Source: Clostridia bacterium
GTDB taxonomy: Bacteria; Bacillota; Clostridia; Oscillospirales; CAG-272
Length of the DNA stretch: 64,000 bases
NCBI GenBank assembly: GCA_017399145.1
Contig: JAFQEG010000015.1
Span: forward strand, 1-64,000
Direction of reading: 5' to 3'
Shown: positions 34,586 through 43,720 of the stretch, piece after piece
How positions within the stretch are numbered: the stretch's first letter is position 1
Layout: each line of letters opens with the position of its first letter
Notes under the pieces: generated by a model
Databases searched by the model: none
What the model saw: the letters and a program-made list of their open reading frames with translations, nothing else
What the model was told of the DNA's origin: nothing
Translations under genes and position numbers: made by a program

Positions 34586-35419
34586 ATGGATAATTTTTTA
34601 CCTAAGACCTTTGACCTTGACGTGGGCAATAGCTATTGCAGTGACTATCAACGTGGCAAAAACAAAACGCTACCACACTGGCACAGTGGTGCAGAAATTA
34701 TATTTGTTCTTGAGGGCAAGGTTGATGTAATGTTTAATGATTCTTGGCATACCTTAGAAAAAAGCTCTATGATTTTTATTCCACCGAAGCAACTACATTG
34801 CTGTAATTGTAAAGATGAAGCTACTGAAAAAATAGTGCTTGGCTTTAAGGAAAACTGCCTTGGTGCCGGTATTGGTCTTTCTCTTTCAAGCGACGTGCTT
34901 CTATTCTGTGTACTGCATAATCTTGAAAAGACGTCCTTGCCTACACTCATTAAGGAGTTTGACAAGCATTCAAGGAATTATTCTATTTATGCAGAGGACT
35001 TAATGGCTAGGGCGATTTTACTACAAATATATTCATTTTTAGTAAAGCATTGGACTAATCAAGGAATTGACCTTAACCTAAGCTATAAAAGTAAGGCTAT
35101 TTCAATAGTATTTAATTATATTGAAGCCCACTATATGGACGACCTTTCGCCTTATGAGGTAGCAAAGCAATTTCATATTAGCTATAGTGGTTTAGCTAAG
35201 GCGATTCAAAAATATAAGCACACAACCTTTATAAAATATGTTAATCAAATACGAATTGAGAATGCAAAAAAGCTTCTTGCTATAACGGACAAAAGTGTAA
35301 CAGAAATAGGCATAGAGTGTGGTTTTTCTGTTACAAGCTATTTTATTAAAACGTTTTATGGCTTAACCGGTATGACGCCTAAATCTTATAGAAGCTTAAT
35401 TAAAAAGCAAGCTAATTAG
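34586..35419 (+). CDS. AraC-family transcriptional regulator
   Basis: The 277-residue protein has an N-terminal cupin sensor (about 20-100, 'LPHWHSGAEIIFVLEGKVDV' and 'FIPPKQLHCC') and a C-terminal double helix-turn-helix (about 180-275, 'SPYEVAKQFHISYSGLAKAI' and 'VTEIGIECGFSVTSYFIKTF', then 'GMTPKSYRS'). Such proteins bind a sugar and switch on adjacent catabolic genes. It is divergent from the transporter-GH20 pair and convergent to the SGNH gene, so it probably controls the glycan cluster. A TATAAT lies about 40 bases upstream of the start. Confidence 0.9.
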   Translation: MDNFLPKTFDLDVGNSYCSDYQRGKNKTLPHWHSGAEIIFVLEGKVDVMFNDSWHTLEKSSMIFIPPKQLHCCNCKDEATEKIVLGFKENCLGAGIGLSLSSDVLLFCVLHNLEKTSLPTLIKEFDKHSRNYSIYAEDLMARAILLQIYSFLVKHWTNQGIDLNLSYKSKAISIVFNYIEAHYMDDLSPYEVAKQFHISYSGLAKAIQKYKHTTFIKYVNQIRIENAKKLLAITDKSVTEIGIECGFSVTSYFIKTFYGLTGMTPKSYRSLIKKQAN

Positions 35420-35425
35420 CATATC

Positions 35426-35458
35426 AAAAAAACAGGAAATGAAAATTTCCTGTTTTTA
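35426..35458. terminator. Bidirectional terminator
   Basis: AAAAAACAGGAAAT and its complement flank a four-base loop between the convergent AraC and SGNH genes, with A and T tails on both sides. Confidence 0.8.
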
Positions 35459-36514
35459 TTTTAGAATTTTCTTGATTAATGCCCCTAAGGATGTAGCAAT
35501 TCCTACAAAGCCGTGGTCATTTGGATGACAGCCCTCTACTGTGCCAAATTCTGCGTAGGGGGCAAACTCCTTGCCTCCATCCCAAAAATATACGTTTTCA
35601 TCGCCATTATCAAGAGCATTTTTATAGGTTTGATATACGATTTGACGTCGTTTTGGCTGATTATCGTGAAATCTTGCCATTGAGATTGAGGTCATCATTA
35701 TTATTGGTAGGGTTGGGTTTGCATTGCGTATTATTTCAAACATAGCCTCGTGTGTATTTTGCAAATGCTCCCAGCTTGGTGCGTTGTGGTCATAGTCGTA
35801 AACAAATAGCTCCGTATCAAGTGAGGCTATATATTCAGCCATTTCCCTTTCACCTCTTGCACTTCCTGAAAAGCCTAGATTTATAAAATCCATATTTAAT
35901 TCACGAGAAATTATACTTGGATAAGAATTGCCTGGTCGTGAGGCACAGCCACCCTGTGTTATGGAATGACCATAATATACAATTGGCTTTTTATTCCTAT
36001 ATGGTGTTGGTGCTTCGATTTTTGCAGTCTCCTCGAGTCCTATGTATAATCTACAAACATCACTATAAAGTGGAAGATTGATTGTTATCTCACGCATTTT
36101 TCTCGTTTTAAATTCAAATATTGACTCGTAGCCATCTCTTATGTCAAAGGGTGGGCGAAACGTATTATTAAATTTGTCCTTGCCATCTTCTCTTACGTAC
36201 ATATCAAAGCCACAAGAGCCTGTCAATGCAAAGTGGTCCATTTTGCCAACGTTACACATTTTGGCAGAAATCGCCATATACAGGCTATCGGTTTTAAAAC
36301 GTACTCTGCCACCCGAGGTGTTAGTGTGTAGACAGGCTACTCCGTCGTTGACACTTTTGGCTACCTCCTCTGGCATACGGCGAAGCCTTCCGTTTTCGTA
36401 GGAAACACCATAGACACAAAAGGGCTTTTCAAGGACCGAATAAAGCTTAATATCGCTTTTGTCTAAGCTTGTTTCTATCTTAAAGTTCTCATCTATTTCT
36501 TCAAGTCTACTCAT
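35456..36514 (-). CDS. SGNH/GDSL-type hydrolase with N-terminal sandwich domain
   Basis: The 352-residue protein has an N-terminal beta-sandwich region (1-165) and a C-terminal SGNH hydrolase domain. Block I is 'VYYGHSITQGGCAS' (Ser in GHS), block II 'INLGFSGSARGE' gives Gly, 'DYDHNAP' provides the Asn, and 'EGCHPNDHGF' the Asp-x2-His. All four SGNH residues are seen. Relatives remove acetyl or other esters from glycans. It sits 13 bases downstream of the GH38 gene. There is no signal peptide. Confidence 0.82.
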   Translation of the reverse strand: MSRLEEIDENFKIETSLDKSDIKLYSVLEKPFCVYGVSYENGRLRRMPEEVAKSVNDGVACLHTNTSGGRVRFKTDSLYMAISAKMCNVGKMDHFALTGSCGFDMYVREDGKDKFNNTFRPPFDIRDGYESIFEFKTRKMREITINLPLYSDVCRLYIGLEETAKIEAPTPYRNKKPIVYYGHSITQGGCASRPGNSYPSIISRELNMDFINLGFSGSARGEREMAEYIASLDTELFVYDYDHNAPSWEHLQNTHEAMFEIIRNANPTLPIIMMTSISMARFHDNQPKRRQIVYQTYKNALDNGDENVYFWDGGKEFAPYAEFGTVEGCHPNDHGFVGIATSLGALIKKILK

Positions 36515-36527
36515 ATAATTCTCCTTG

Positions 36528-38951
36528 TTAAATTAGTAATTCAAAGGACTCCCAAAGAGTGTTATTTTCGTAAGCGATGGTTTTAACCTCGTATTTACCA
36601 AATTTCAATGGTAGTCTTTGGTCGTTTATCTTGATATAAGTATCTACTTGATTTGGTGTGTTGTTGAGTAGTCTAAATATAACTCCGTCCTTACCATAGG
36701 CTTTTTTAACAGTTGGCATAGATATAGTATCGTCGCCGATAGAAATATCTAGGTCGGTGCCTGTTTTTTCGCTTGGGATTGGGAAAATATTTAGTGCATA
36801 AGGCTTTTGTACAAATTCGGTCGCCTTGCATTCAAGCTGATTTCTTTGCAAAAGGGTCAATCTAAAGGAATAGTTATTCTCCCCTTGGTCAACCTTTTTG
36901 GTGTATCTGTCTTGTGGAATTAACTCTCTTTCGCCGATTGGGTGGGCGCAATAGGTTACTCCACGGACAAGGGACATATAAAGGGTATCATTTTCAAAAT
37001 GGCTACCGTAAACGTCCTTGTTAAGCAGTGCAAGCCACTCCTTCTCTGTGTCGAGGGCTACAAATCTATGGGCTACATTTTCCCTTGCGTCCATAAATAG
37101 ATTTTCTGTGCCGAATGGTCCTTGACCTATTAGGCTACCCTTTTTAGCAAATGGAAGCTTCAATTTAACTATTTTGTTAATATCGTTGTTGTACAAGGTG
37201 ACGTCAATATCAACATAGTCGTTGTTTTTGTATATCTTGTAAAGTATTCTTGCACGTGTGCTATCACACTCAAAAAAGGCTTCTATACCAAGATAAATAT
37301 CGCCATTTTCGATTACTTGAATACTCTTCATGCCCTTAAAGGGTCCAGTTGGATTTTGAGACAGTGTAAAGTCTTTTTCGTTAGTGCCTACTCTTAAAAG
37401 CTGGTCCTTGCCCATGCCCCAAGGGTCTGCATTGTCATCAAGGCTACATAGTCCAAAGCCGTTTTTGATATACTCAACTCCGTCAATTTTGTAAGATGAA
37501 AGCAAGCCTGTTTTTTCGTCAATTTTTACATATTTGTGTCCGTTATCAAAAACAAATGCTTCTTCTCTTTGATTTTCCTTTGAGTCAACAAAATCTATAT
37601 AAACACTATATCGTGCAAGGGACATTGACTTTAGCTTAGCCTCAAAAATAATGCGCTTCCTCCAGTCTAGGTTAAGGTTAGAGTCTTCCTTAATTACCTG
37701 ATATGGCACACTATTTCCATTTTCATCTACAACCTTTATGTGTGAGGAAATATCTGTTTGCCAGTTTTGGTCGGCTAGAGAAAATTCACACTCTACGTTT
37801 TCGCATATATCATAAGGGTGAGGGTTGAATACAACTACCGGATATTCTCCATCCTTTGCTGGCTTTTGGCTAGTTGAAAGTGCAAAATAGGCTTTGATTT
37901 TTGCCCTTTCTGCCTCAAGCATACCATGATTTAAAAATCTAAGTCCTGCATCCTCGCCACATTGCACAGAGGTGCCCGGTAAAACGTCGTGAAATTCTGC
38001 GTTTAAAAGGTCCGTTACCGCATCTTGAATTTCCTTTTCAGGATAGGTGTCAAGTAGACCCTTCATATATGCAACTGATGACATTTTTTCTGCCATTGCT
38101 ATTTCATTTTCAAGCTGTGCATGTAGCTTTTTTACACGATACATTGAGGTGTAACAGCCTGGCATTGAAATACGAAGGGATTTATCAAAGACATTAGTAG
38201 GTGTAACCCTAGAAAAGAATTTTTCAGGGGTGGAGTGTATGTAATTTACCTCTTTATCTGTCAAAAGCTCGTTTTTTATGTCGGTTAAATCCTTGTGTGA
38301 TGGTCCACCACCATGGTTACCAACTCCCCACAAAACTGCGCCAACTGGCACGTTTTGATAATTTGCACGGCTTATGATGGATTTTACACTTTTACCAAGC
38401 GAGGTGCCATAGCTACCAGGAATACGCATTGCCTTGATTTCGCTACCATCAAGTCCTCGCCAAATAAATTGCTCACTTGGCAATTGACATTCGCTTCCAT
38501 AAGGGCGCATAAACATATAGCTATCCTGTCCACACTTTTTAATGATTTGGACAAGTCCTACACTGTGTCCAAAGGGGTCAAGATTCATTGCAGTTGTTGG
38601 CACAACTCCAAATTTTTCCTTGAAGTATCTTTGTCCCTCTCTTATTTGTCTTACAAAGCTTTCGCCAGAAGGCATATTGCAATCTGGCTGTAAATACCAG
38701 CCACCCATTATATGCCACTTGCCTTCCTTTACAAGCTCTTTGATTTTTTCAAAAAGCTCAGGTGCGTATTCCTCAACGTATTTATAAACCGTTACCTCGT
38801 TGTGACAAAATATGTAGTCAAATTCATTACATAGCTTAACTGCAGAATAAAAGGTTGAAAGCGTAGCACTAACTCCCTCTGGCCAGTCCCATTGCCATAT
38901 TGGGTCTATGTGAGCATTACATATTAGATGTATTTCCTTTTTGTTTTCCAT
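36528..38951 (-). CDS. GH38 alpha-mannosidase
   Basis: The 807-residue protein begins MENKKEIHLICNAHIDPIWQ, with the zinc ligands of GH38 in 'NAHIDPIW'. The nucleophile Asp lies in 'TTAMNLDPFGHSVGLVQI' (about residue 122), followed by 'GVGNHGGGPS' and the middle and C-terminal beta domains. It removes alpha-mannose from N-glycan or mannan fragments inside the cell. The start overlaps the end of the CPBP protease gene by 35 bases. With GH20-like, CE15-like and SGNH enzymes nearby it suggests breakdown of mannose-containing glycans. Confidence 0.9.
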   Translation of the reverse strand: MENKKEIHLICNAHIDPIWQWDWPEGVSATLSTFYSAVKLCNEFDYIFCHNEVTVYKYVEEYAPELFEKIKELVKEGKWHIMGGWYLQPDCNMPSGESFVRQIREGQRYFKEKFGVVPTTAMNLDPFGHSVGLVQIIKKCGQDSYMFMRPYGSECQLPSEQFIWRGLDGSEIKAMRIPGSYGTSLGKSVKSIISRANYQNVPVGAVLWGVGNHGGGPSHKDLTDIKNELLTDKEVNYIHSTPEKFFSRVTPTNVFDKSLRISMPGCYTSMYRVKKLHAQLENEIAMAEKMSSVAYMKGLLDTYPEKEIQDAVTDLLNAEFHDVLPGTSVQCGEDAGLRFLNHGMLEAERAKIKAYFALSTSQKPAKDGEYPVVVFNPHPYDICENVECEFSLADQNWQTDISSHIKVVDENGNSVPYQVIKEDSNLNLDWRKRIIFEAKLKSMSLARYSVYIDFVDSKENQREEAFVFDNGHKYVKIDEKTGLLSSYKIDGVEYIKNGFGLCSLDDNADPWGMGKDQLLRVGTNEKDFTLSQNPTGPFKGMKSIQVIENGDIYLGIEAFFECDSTRARILYKIYKNNDYVDIDVTLYNNDINKIVKLKLPFAKKGSLIGQGPFGTENLFMDARENVAHRFVALDTEKEWLALLNKDVYGSHFENDTLYMSLVRGVTYCAHPIGERELIPQDRYTKKVDQGENNYSFRLTLLQRNQLECKATEFVQKPYALNIFPIPSEKTGTDLDISIGDDTISMPTVKKAYGKDGVIFRLLNNTPNQVDTYIKINDQRLPLKFGKYEVKTIAYENNTLWESFELLI

Positions 38952-39696
38952 GCCAGTTATTGTCCTTTCTTCTCATTGACCATGCAAGGTACAATGCGTA
39001 TGTGCCTGTGATTAGGGCAAGTAAAATTGAGGTAATTATTCTTGATTGCTGTGTCTGTATTGCTTCGTTTGAAAAGGCGCTTAGTGCGTTAAATAATCCG
39101 TGAGATACAACACAAGCTACTATGCTTTTTGATTTGTAGTATATCATTACAAACATAAAGCCGGCTGTTGTTGCGTACAGGATTTGGAGTAGGCTTGGTA
39201 AAAGGTCCATACCTGCGCCATTGAATAGGTTGATTATATGTCCTATTCCAAAGGTTAGGCTTGAAACGATAATTGCTACTTTTGTATTGCCTTTTCTCAT
39301 TGCTTCAAACAAAAGCCCTCTAAAAATTACCTCCTCTAAAAAGCCAACACAAAGCATTGCTAAAACGTAAAATACTGTTTCGCCAACACCATAATTTAAT
39401 GTCAATCCATACCATAAATTTGCACTTAGCATTATCAAAATCGGTATGTAAAATAACATTGATTTGTTTGTTGATTGTGAATGGCAAAAGCCATATTTTT
39501 TAAGTAGCTTATTTTTCTTCAAAAATGCAAAAAGGACAAAAGAAAGCACAAGTCCAATTACTAAAGTAATTGACTTTTCTGCACCTAGTGTAGAAGACAG
39601 ATTATCACCTACCGACATTAGCACACAATAGGCAATTATCCAAGCAATAGAAAACCATATTTCACTTTTTTCATATAGCTTTTTTAAAATGCTCAT
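38917..39696 (-). CDS. CPBP-family intramembrane metalloprotease
   Basis: The 259-residue protein has about seven membrane helices. 'CVGFLEEVIFRGLLFEAM' supplies the EExxxR motif of the CPBP (Abi) family and 'SLTFGIGHIINLF' and 'VVSHGLFNAL' the two histidine motifs. These residues coordinate metal in the membrane. Such proteases process membrane or bacteriocin-like peptides, and no substrate is adjacent. AAGGAGAAG precedes the ATG, and it lies 23 bases after the esterase gene stop. Confidence 0.85.
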   Translation of the reverse strand: MSILKKLYEKSEIWFSIAWIIAYCVLMSVGDNLSSTLGAEKSITLVIGLVLSFVLFAFLKKNKLLKKYGFCHSQSTNKSMLFYIPILIMLSANLWYGLTLNYGVGETVFYVLAMLCVGFLEEVIFRGLLFEAMRKGNTKVAIIVSSLTFGIGHIINLFNGAGMDLLPSLLQILYATTAGFMFVMIYYKSKSIVACVVSHGLFNALSAFSNEAIQTQQSRIITSILLALITGTYALYLAWSMRRKDNNWHGKQKGNTSNM

Positions 39697-39719
39697 TTCT
39701 CTTCTCCTTTTTTGTTTTG

Positions 39720-40790
39720 TTAAGCTTTGTGCTTTTCAATAAAATCGATAAAATTATTCCAGCCATGACGGGATAATAGGTGTCTTGACTTTAAAAGGAA
39801 AAATGCAACGTGGCCGTCAAGCAAGCGTTGTCCTTCCTTTAATTCTACCTCACCACCGACAAGTCCCGTAAGTCCTTGCTTTTCCCAAGCCTCACCACTG
39901 GCTAGGGCGCATAGCTGTTGAGATTTTGGGTCTGCCCAGAAATCAAGGCTACAAGCACCCACCATTACGTATCTTGGTGCTATGCTTCCTATTAAAAAGT
40001 GTTGGTCAAAGGTGTCGGGTACGTTTGTTTTGGCATATTTTTCGTAATTCTTACAGAACCAATAGGGGAACATTTGGTATATATCCTCAATCAGCTCACC
40101 TGTTATCCAACGATTTTCCGTTCTATGATGTCCACTGTTTCCACGGTATAGTGCATCACCTGAGCATCCTGCGGCATTAGAATAAACGAATTTTATTCTT
40201 TGATCAAGCATAGCGGTAACGAGGGCGGTTTTTCCAAGTCGGGAATGTCCTGCAATTGCTATATTACTTTCATCTGTGAAATCTTGTGTAAGTGCGTAAT
40301 CCAAAACACGCATATTAGTCCAAGCCCACATCATTATTTTTCCGCAATCCTCTCCGTTTTCCTGACCGTTTGGTAAAAGAAGTGGTGCTATTCCGTTTGA
40401 AAAATCATTATTGTCGCTGGTTATATCCTCATAGCAATAGCAAAGGAAGTTTACGTCCTTTTCCGTCATTTCCTCAAGAGCAAAATATCTTGAGGCGTAC
40501 ATTGGGTGGAAGTTGTTGAAAAGTACAAGAGGACGCTTTTTTCCGTCGTTGTGCAAGAGTCTGTCAACTCTTATGCTATGGCTTTTTTCTCCTACGGTTA
40601 TGGTTAGAGTTACGTATGTATGCTCAACCGTACCACAAGCGTATTGACCGTACACAAAGGTTGGCTCGTCAACGGATATGGAATACTCTACATTTGGTAA
40701 GTAGCCGTATTCCTCTCTTTGTAAAATTTCTATCATTTCCTCTCTTTCTAAAAGAGACGGAAGCTGTCTTTTTATAAGCTCGTTTTTCAT
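39720..40790 (-). CDS. CE15-like (glucuronoyl esterase-type) alpha/beta hydrolase
   Basis: The 356-residue protein contains 'IAIAGHSRLGKTALVTAML' (about residue 180), resembling the G-x-S-R-x-G-K nucleophile elbow of CE15 glucuronoyl esterases. 'SNAAGCSGDALYRGN', 'YWFCKNYEKYA' and a catalytic-His-like 'LLDGHVAFFL' also fit. There is no signal peptide, unlike typical secreted CE15 enzymes, so it may act on oligosaccharides taken into the cell. It is the first gene of a row of minus-strand glycan genes. Confidence 0.72.
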   Translation of the reverse strand: MKNELIKRQLPSLLEREEMIEILQREEYGYLPNVEYSISVDEPTFVYGQYACGTVEHTYVTLTITVGEKSHSIRVDRLLHNDGKKRPLVLFNNFHPMYASRYFALEEMTEKDVNFLCYCYEDITSDNNDFSNGIAPLLLPNGQENGEDCGKIMMWAWTNMRVLDYALTQDFTDESNIAIAGHSRLGKTALVTAMLDQRIKFVYSNAAGCSGDALYRGNSGHHRTENRWITGELIEDIYQMFPYWFCKNYEKYAKTNVPDTFDQHFLIGSIAPRYVMVGACSLDFWADPKSQQLCALASGEAWEKQGLTGLVGGEVELKEGQRLLDGHVAFFLLKSRHLLSRHGWNNFIDFIEKHKA

Positions 40791-40863
40791 TTTGACCTCA
40801 CATTATAATTATGATATACTATTGTAGCACTAAAAGGAATAAAAGTCAATTTGAAAGTTGTTA

Positions 40864-40892
40864 TTGATATTCTAATTTTGTTGTGATATAAT
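40864..40892 (+). promoter_or_regulatory. Promoter of the RNA ligase gene
   Basis: TTGATA (40864-40869), a 17-base spacer and TGATATAAT (extended -10, TATAAT 40887-40892) lie 30 bases before the start codon. Confidence 0.65.
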
Positions 40893-40922
40893 TTGGATAG
40901 TTTATTTTTAAGGAGATACGAA

Positions 40923-41549
40923 ATGAATAAAAGATATAAATATCCAAGGACCTGTCATTTACCCTTTTCGCAGGGGGCAACGGATGACGACAAAATTCTT
41001 ACGTCAACCGAGCATTTTTATGGTAAAGAGGTTGTAGTTACCGAAAAAATGGACGGCGAGAATACCACAATTTACAACGACCATTGTCACGCAAGAAGCA
41101 CGGATAGTAAGCACAAGGGCTATCACTCTTGGCTACTTAGCACTATTCCTATGTTTCAGCATCAAATTCCAGATGGCTGGCGAATTTGTGGTGAATACCT
41201 TTATGCAAAGCATTCAATAGGCTATGACAATTTGCCATCCTACTTTATGGTTTTCTCTATTTGGACTGAGGAAAACGAATGTCTTAGCTGGGACGATATG
41301 ACCGACGTTTGCCGTGATATGGGTCTTGAGGTTGTGCCCTTTATTTACAGAGGAATATACGACGATGCTACAATTAAAAAGCTAGCCGAGGAAACTGTTA
41401 AAAGAGGTGGCGAGGGTATTGTTGTCCGTTTAGCCGATGGCTTTAAGTATGATGATTTCCCTGTTTCCATTGCAAAATACGTAAGAAAAAATCACGTACA
41501 AACAGACTCTAGCTGGGGTGCAGTTATCGAAAAAAATGGATTAAAATAA
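40923..41549 (+). CDS. Rnl2-like RNA ligase
   Basis: The start is ATG 40923 after AAGGAGATACGAA; an earlier in-frame ATG lacks a site. The 208-residue protein carries the nucleotidyltransferase motifs in order: I 'VTEKMDGENT' (Lys42), Ia 'CHARSTDSK', III 'ICGEYLYAKHSI', IV 'GGEGIVVRLADG' and V 'IAKYVRKNH'. This is the adenylyltransferase core of T4 Rnl2-type RNA ligases without the extra C-terminal domain. It would seal nicks in RNA. It is monocistronic, between its own promoter and a hairpin, so its RNA target is not indicated by context. Confidence 0.85.
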   Translation: MNKRYKYPRTCHLPFSQGATDDDKILTSTEHFYGKEVVVTEKMDGENTTIYNDHCHARSTDSKHKGYHSWLLSTIPMFQHQIPDGWRICGEYLYAKHSIGYDNLPSYFMVFSIWTEENECLSWDDMTDVCRDMGLEVVPFIYRGIYDDATIKKLAEETVKRGGEGIVVRLADGFKYDDFPVSIAKYVRKNHVQTDSSWGAVIEKNGLK

Positions 41550-41550
41550 A

Positions 41551-41579
41551 AAAATTGCTCGGAATAACCGAGCAATTTT
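41551..41579. terminator. Bidirectional terminator
   Basis: A 12-base stem AAAATTGCTCGG and its complement with a five-base loop lies between the convergent RNA ligase and thioesterase genes. Confidence 0.8.
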
Positions 41580-41968
41580 TATTTTAGCTTTGAGTAGGTT
41601 TTTTGTGTAAACTTTTCGTTGAAAACGATAAATCTTTGGTGATTTGCCTCACCGATAAGACCACACTCATCGTATGCCTTGATTTCAAAGGAAATGCATC
41701 TGCCGTCTACCTTTGTAACAACAGATTCGCTCCATACCTTCATACCAACAGGGGTTGCGCTTAGGTGCTTTACCTCTATTAAGGTACCAACTGTGCCACT
41801 ACCCTCTTCAAGATATGGTGAAAGTGATTTATAAGCACATTCCTCCATTAAAGCAACCATACGTGGTGTTGCTAAAACCTCTAATTCACCACTACCAAAA
41901 ACCTTAGCGGTGTCCTTTTCGGTCACTGTAATTTCAATTTTGTTAGTAACGCCTATTAAATCATTCAT
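41579..41968 (-). CDS. Hotdog-fold thioesterase (FlK-like)
   Basis: The start is set at ATG 41968 because GAGG lies eight bases upstream; it overlaps the XRE gene stop. The 129-residue protein has 'TPRMVALMEECAYKSLSPYL' and 'GTLIEVKHLSATPVGMKVW', the core of the fluoroacetyl-CoA-thioesterase-like hotdog family, with Glu and His in the expected places. It probably hydrolyses a short acyl-CoA. It is translationally coupled to the XRE regulator, so both may respond to the same signal. Confidence 0.8.
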   Translation of the reverse strand: MNDLIGVTNKIEITVTEKDTAKVFGSGELEVLATPRMVALMEECAYKSLSPYLEEGSGTVGTLIEVKHLSATPVGMKVWSESVVTKVDGRCISFEIKAYDECGLIGEANHQRFIVFNEKFTQKTYSKLK

Positions 41969-42629
41969 CTGTCTCATCCTCGTCTAAAATTTCTTTAATT
42001 AGCTTTCTTGCCCTTACATGCTTGTATTTAATAAGCTTATGGGCTAGGAAAAGAATTGCTTGTACAGGCACTCCTATAAAGAAAATTGGCCAGAAGGTGT
42101 ACGCATTTTCAATAGGTGTGAAGAAAACAAGATTTAGATATATACTACCTAAAAGAGTCCATGCAACAACCGACGAAATAACAAAATTTGCCACCCAATG
42201 GAAAATAGACTTGCCAAATAACAAAATAACAATACAACAAACAGGCACAGCCCATACAAAAATAATCCAAAGTGGATTTGTACCATTTGTAATTGTTTCG
42301 TGAATAAAATAAAGCACGGTTGCAATAAGCCACACAGATACACCTGCTATTGCACATAGCCAAGCGTTGTATGCCCTTGCGTCCTTTTCGGTGATATGGT
42401 CCTCCTTTGCCTTTGCTTCCTCCTCGCCAATTAGCTCGTTCATAGTAATGCCGTAGAATTGGCAAATTTCATATAGGACGTTTAGGTCCGGTAAGGTATC
42501 ACCCTTTTCCCAACGGGAAATTGCTTTATCCGAATAATTTAATTTTTCTGCTACCTCAGCTTGTGTAAGTCCCCTCTGCTTACGAAGGGCACCAAGATTT
42601 TTGGCAACCTGTGATTTTATATCCTTCAT
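41961..42629 (-). CDS. XRE-family regulator with membrane domain
   Basis: The start is ATG 42629 (MKDIKSQVAKNLGALRKQRG) with GAGGATATATT upstream. Residues 1-65 form an HTH_3 domain ('LTQAEVAEKLNYSDKAISRW'), residues 66-90 a charged linker ('EEAKAKEDHITEKDARAYN'), and the rest about four membrane helices. This membrane-tethered XRE layout is common in Bacillota, and the helices probably sense the membrane or a stress. The downstream thioesterase overlaps it. Confidence 0.85.
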   Translation of the reverse strand: MKDIKSQVAKNLGALRKQRGLTQAEVAEKLNYSDKAISRWEKGDTLPDLNVLYEICQFYGITMNELIGEEEAKAKEDHITEKDARAYNAWLCAIAGVSVWLIATVLYFIHETITNGTNPLWIIFVWAVPVCCIVILLFGKSIFHWVANFVISSVVAWTLLGSIYLNLVFFTPIENAYTFWPIFFIGVPVQAILFLAHKLIKYKHVRARKLIKEILDEDETDE

Positions 42630-42934
42630 AATATATCCTCTAATATTCCCTTTTCCTTGCAAAAATGCAAGGGAGTGTCTGTTTTTTAAGTTTATTTGAA
42701 AAATGGAAAAATCTTTATTACGTAGTCATTTTACCACATATATTATAAAAAGTCAATATTTTTCTGTAATTCTACAATTTGTAGAGTGGTTTTTCTACTT
42801 TTACGGGGGCTGAGAATTTTTTCTTTAGAGTCTAAATTTTGTTCTGTCCTTTACTTTTTAGGACTCCTTTGTTAAAATATGGGTGTTATTGAGGCACCCT
42901 ATATAGTGCCTACCACACTAACAAGGAGGAAATC
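42630..42934. other. Divergent intergenic region with an inverted repeat
   Basis: This 305-base gap separates the divergent XRE and PlsC genes. Apart from AT-rich DNA it contains AGGCAC/GTGCCT arms (42892-42911) just before the plus-strand ribosome binding site. A TAAAAT (42873-42878) could be a -10 box. I see no riboswitch. Confidence 0.4.
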
Positions 42935-43720
42935 GTGGACAAGCGAAAGGTTATCTATTACGAGGACGAATTAAACGACGAATTTTCTGTAACACAAATT
43001 ACGCCTAAAAAGATTGACGAAAATTACGTTTACTATAATCCGTCAATATGGAAAAGAATTACTCACTTCTTTTGGTACAGAGTAGTTTTTACTCCTATTG
43101 CCTTCTTTCACACTAAGCTTGTGCTTCACCACAAGATAGTAAACAAGAAGCTACTTAAGAAGTTTAAGAATACAGGCTACTTTATTTATGGCAACCACAC
43201 AAACGATATTGGTGATGCCTTTATGCCTAATATGCTAAATCTTCCTAAGGACAATTATATGATTGTTCATCCTAATAACGTATCAATGCCATTTCTTGGT
43301 AGAATTACTCCTTCTCTTGGTGCTATTCCCTTGCCCGATGGCAAAACGGCTTACAAAAACTTTACTAACTGTATTGAAAAAAGGATTAAGGAAAAATGCT
43401 GTATTGTAATTTATCCAGAGGCACATATATGGCCATATTACACTAAGATAAGACCCTTTACAGACGTTTCCTTTGCTTATCCATTAAAGCTTGACGTACC
43501 AACCTTCTGCTTCACTAACACCTATCAAAAGAGACGTTTTTCTAAGAAGCCTAAGGTTGTTACTTATATTGACGGTCCATTTTATCCAAACACAGACCTT
43601 AACCCTAAGGAACAGCGCAAGCATCTTCGTGAGCAGGTTTACGAATGTATGTGCGATAGAGCAAAAAACTCTAACGTTGAGGTTATTAAGTACATTAAAA
43701 AGGAAAATAAAGATGATTAA
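42935..43720 (+). CDS. PlsC-type acyltransferase
   Basis: GTG 42935 follows ACAAGGAGGAAATC. The 261-residue protein has a PlsC domain: 'YGNHTNDIGDAF' in place of NHxxxxD (the Asp is displaced by one), 'GRITPSLGAIPLP' as the motif II region and 'IVIYPEAHIWPYYTK' as motif III, with a short hydrophobic stretch around residue 50. Such enzymes acylate glycerol phosphate or other hydroxyls on lipids. The variant motifs suggest an acceptor other than lysophosphatidate. It is the first gene of a three-gene unit and overlaps the next by eight bases. Confidence 0.8.
   Translation: MDKRKVIYYEDELNDEFSVTQITPKKIDENYVYYNPSIWKRITHFFWYRVVFTPIAFFHTKLVLHHKIVNKKLLKKFKNTGYFIYGNHTNDIGDAFMPNMLNLPKDNYMIVHPNNVSMPFLGRITPSLGAIPLPDGKTAYKNFTNCIEKRIKEKCCIVIYPEAHIWPYYTKIRPFTDVSFAYPLKLDVPTFCFTNTYQKRRFSKKPKVVTYIDGPFYPNTDLNPKEQRKHLREQVYECMCDRAKNSNVEVIKYIKKENKDD

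Noticed and set aside
43491..43712. Longer GT8 start within the PlsC gene
   Set aside because: The upstream 74 codons overlap the PlsC catalytic region in another frame; the GT8 homology begins at ATG 43713.
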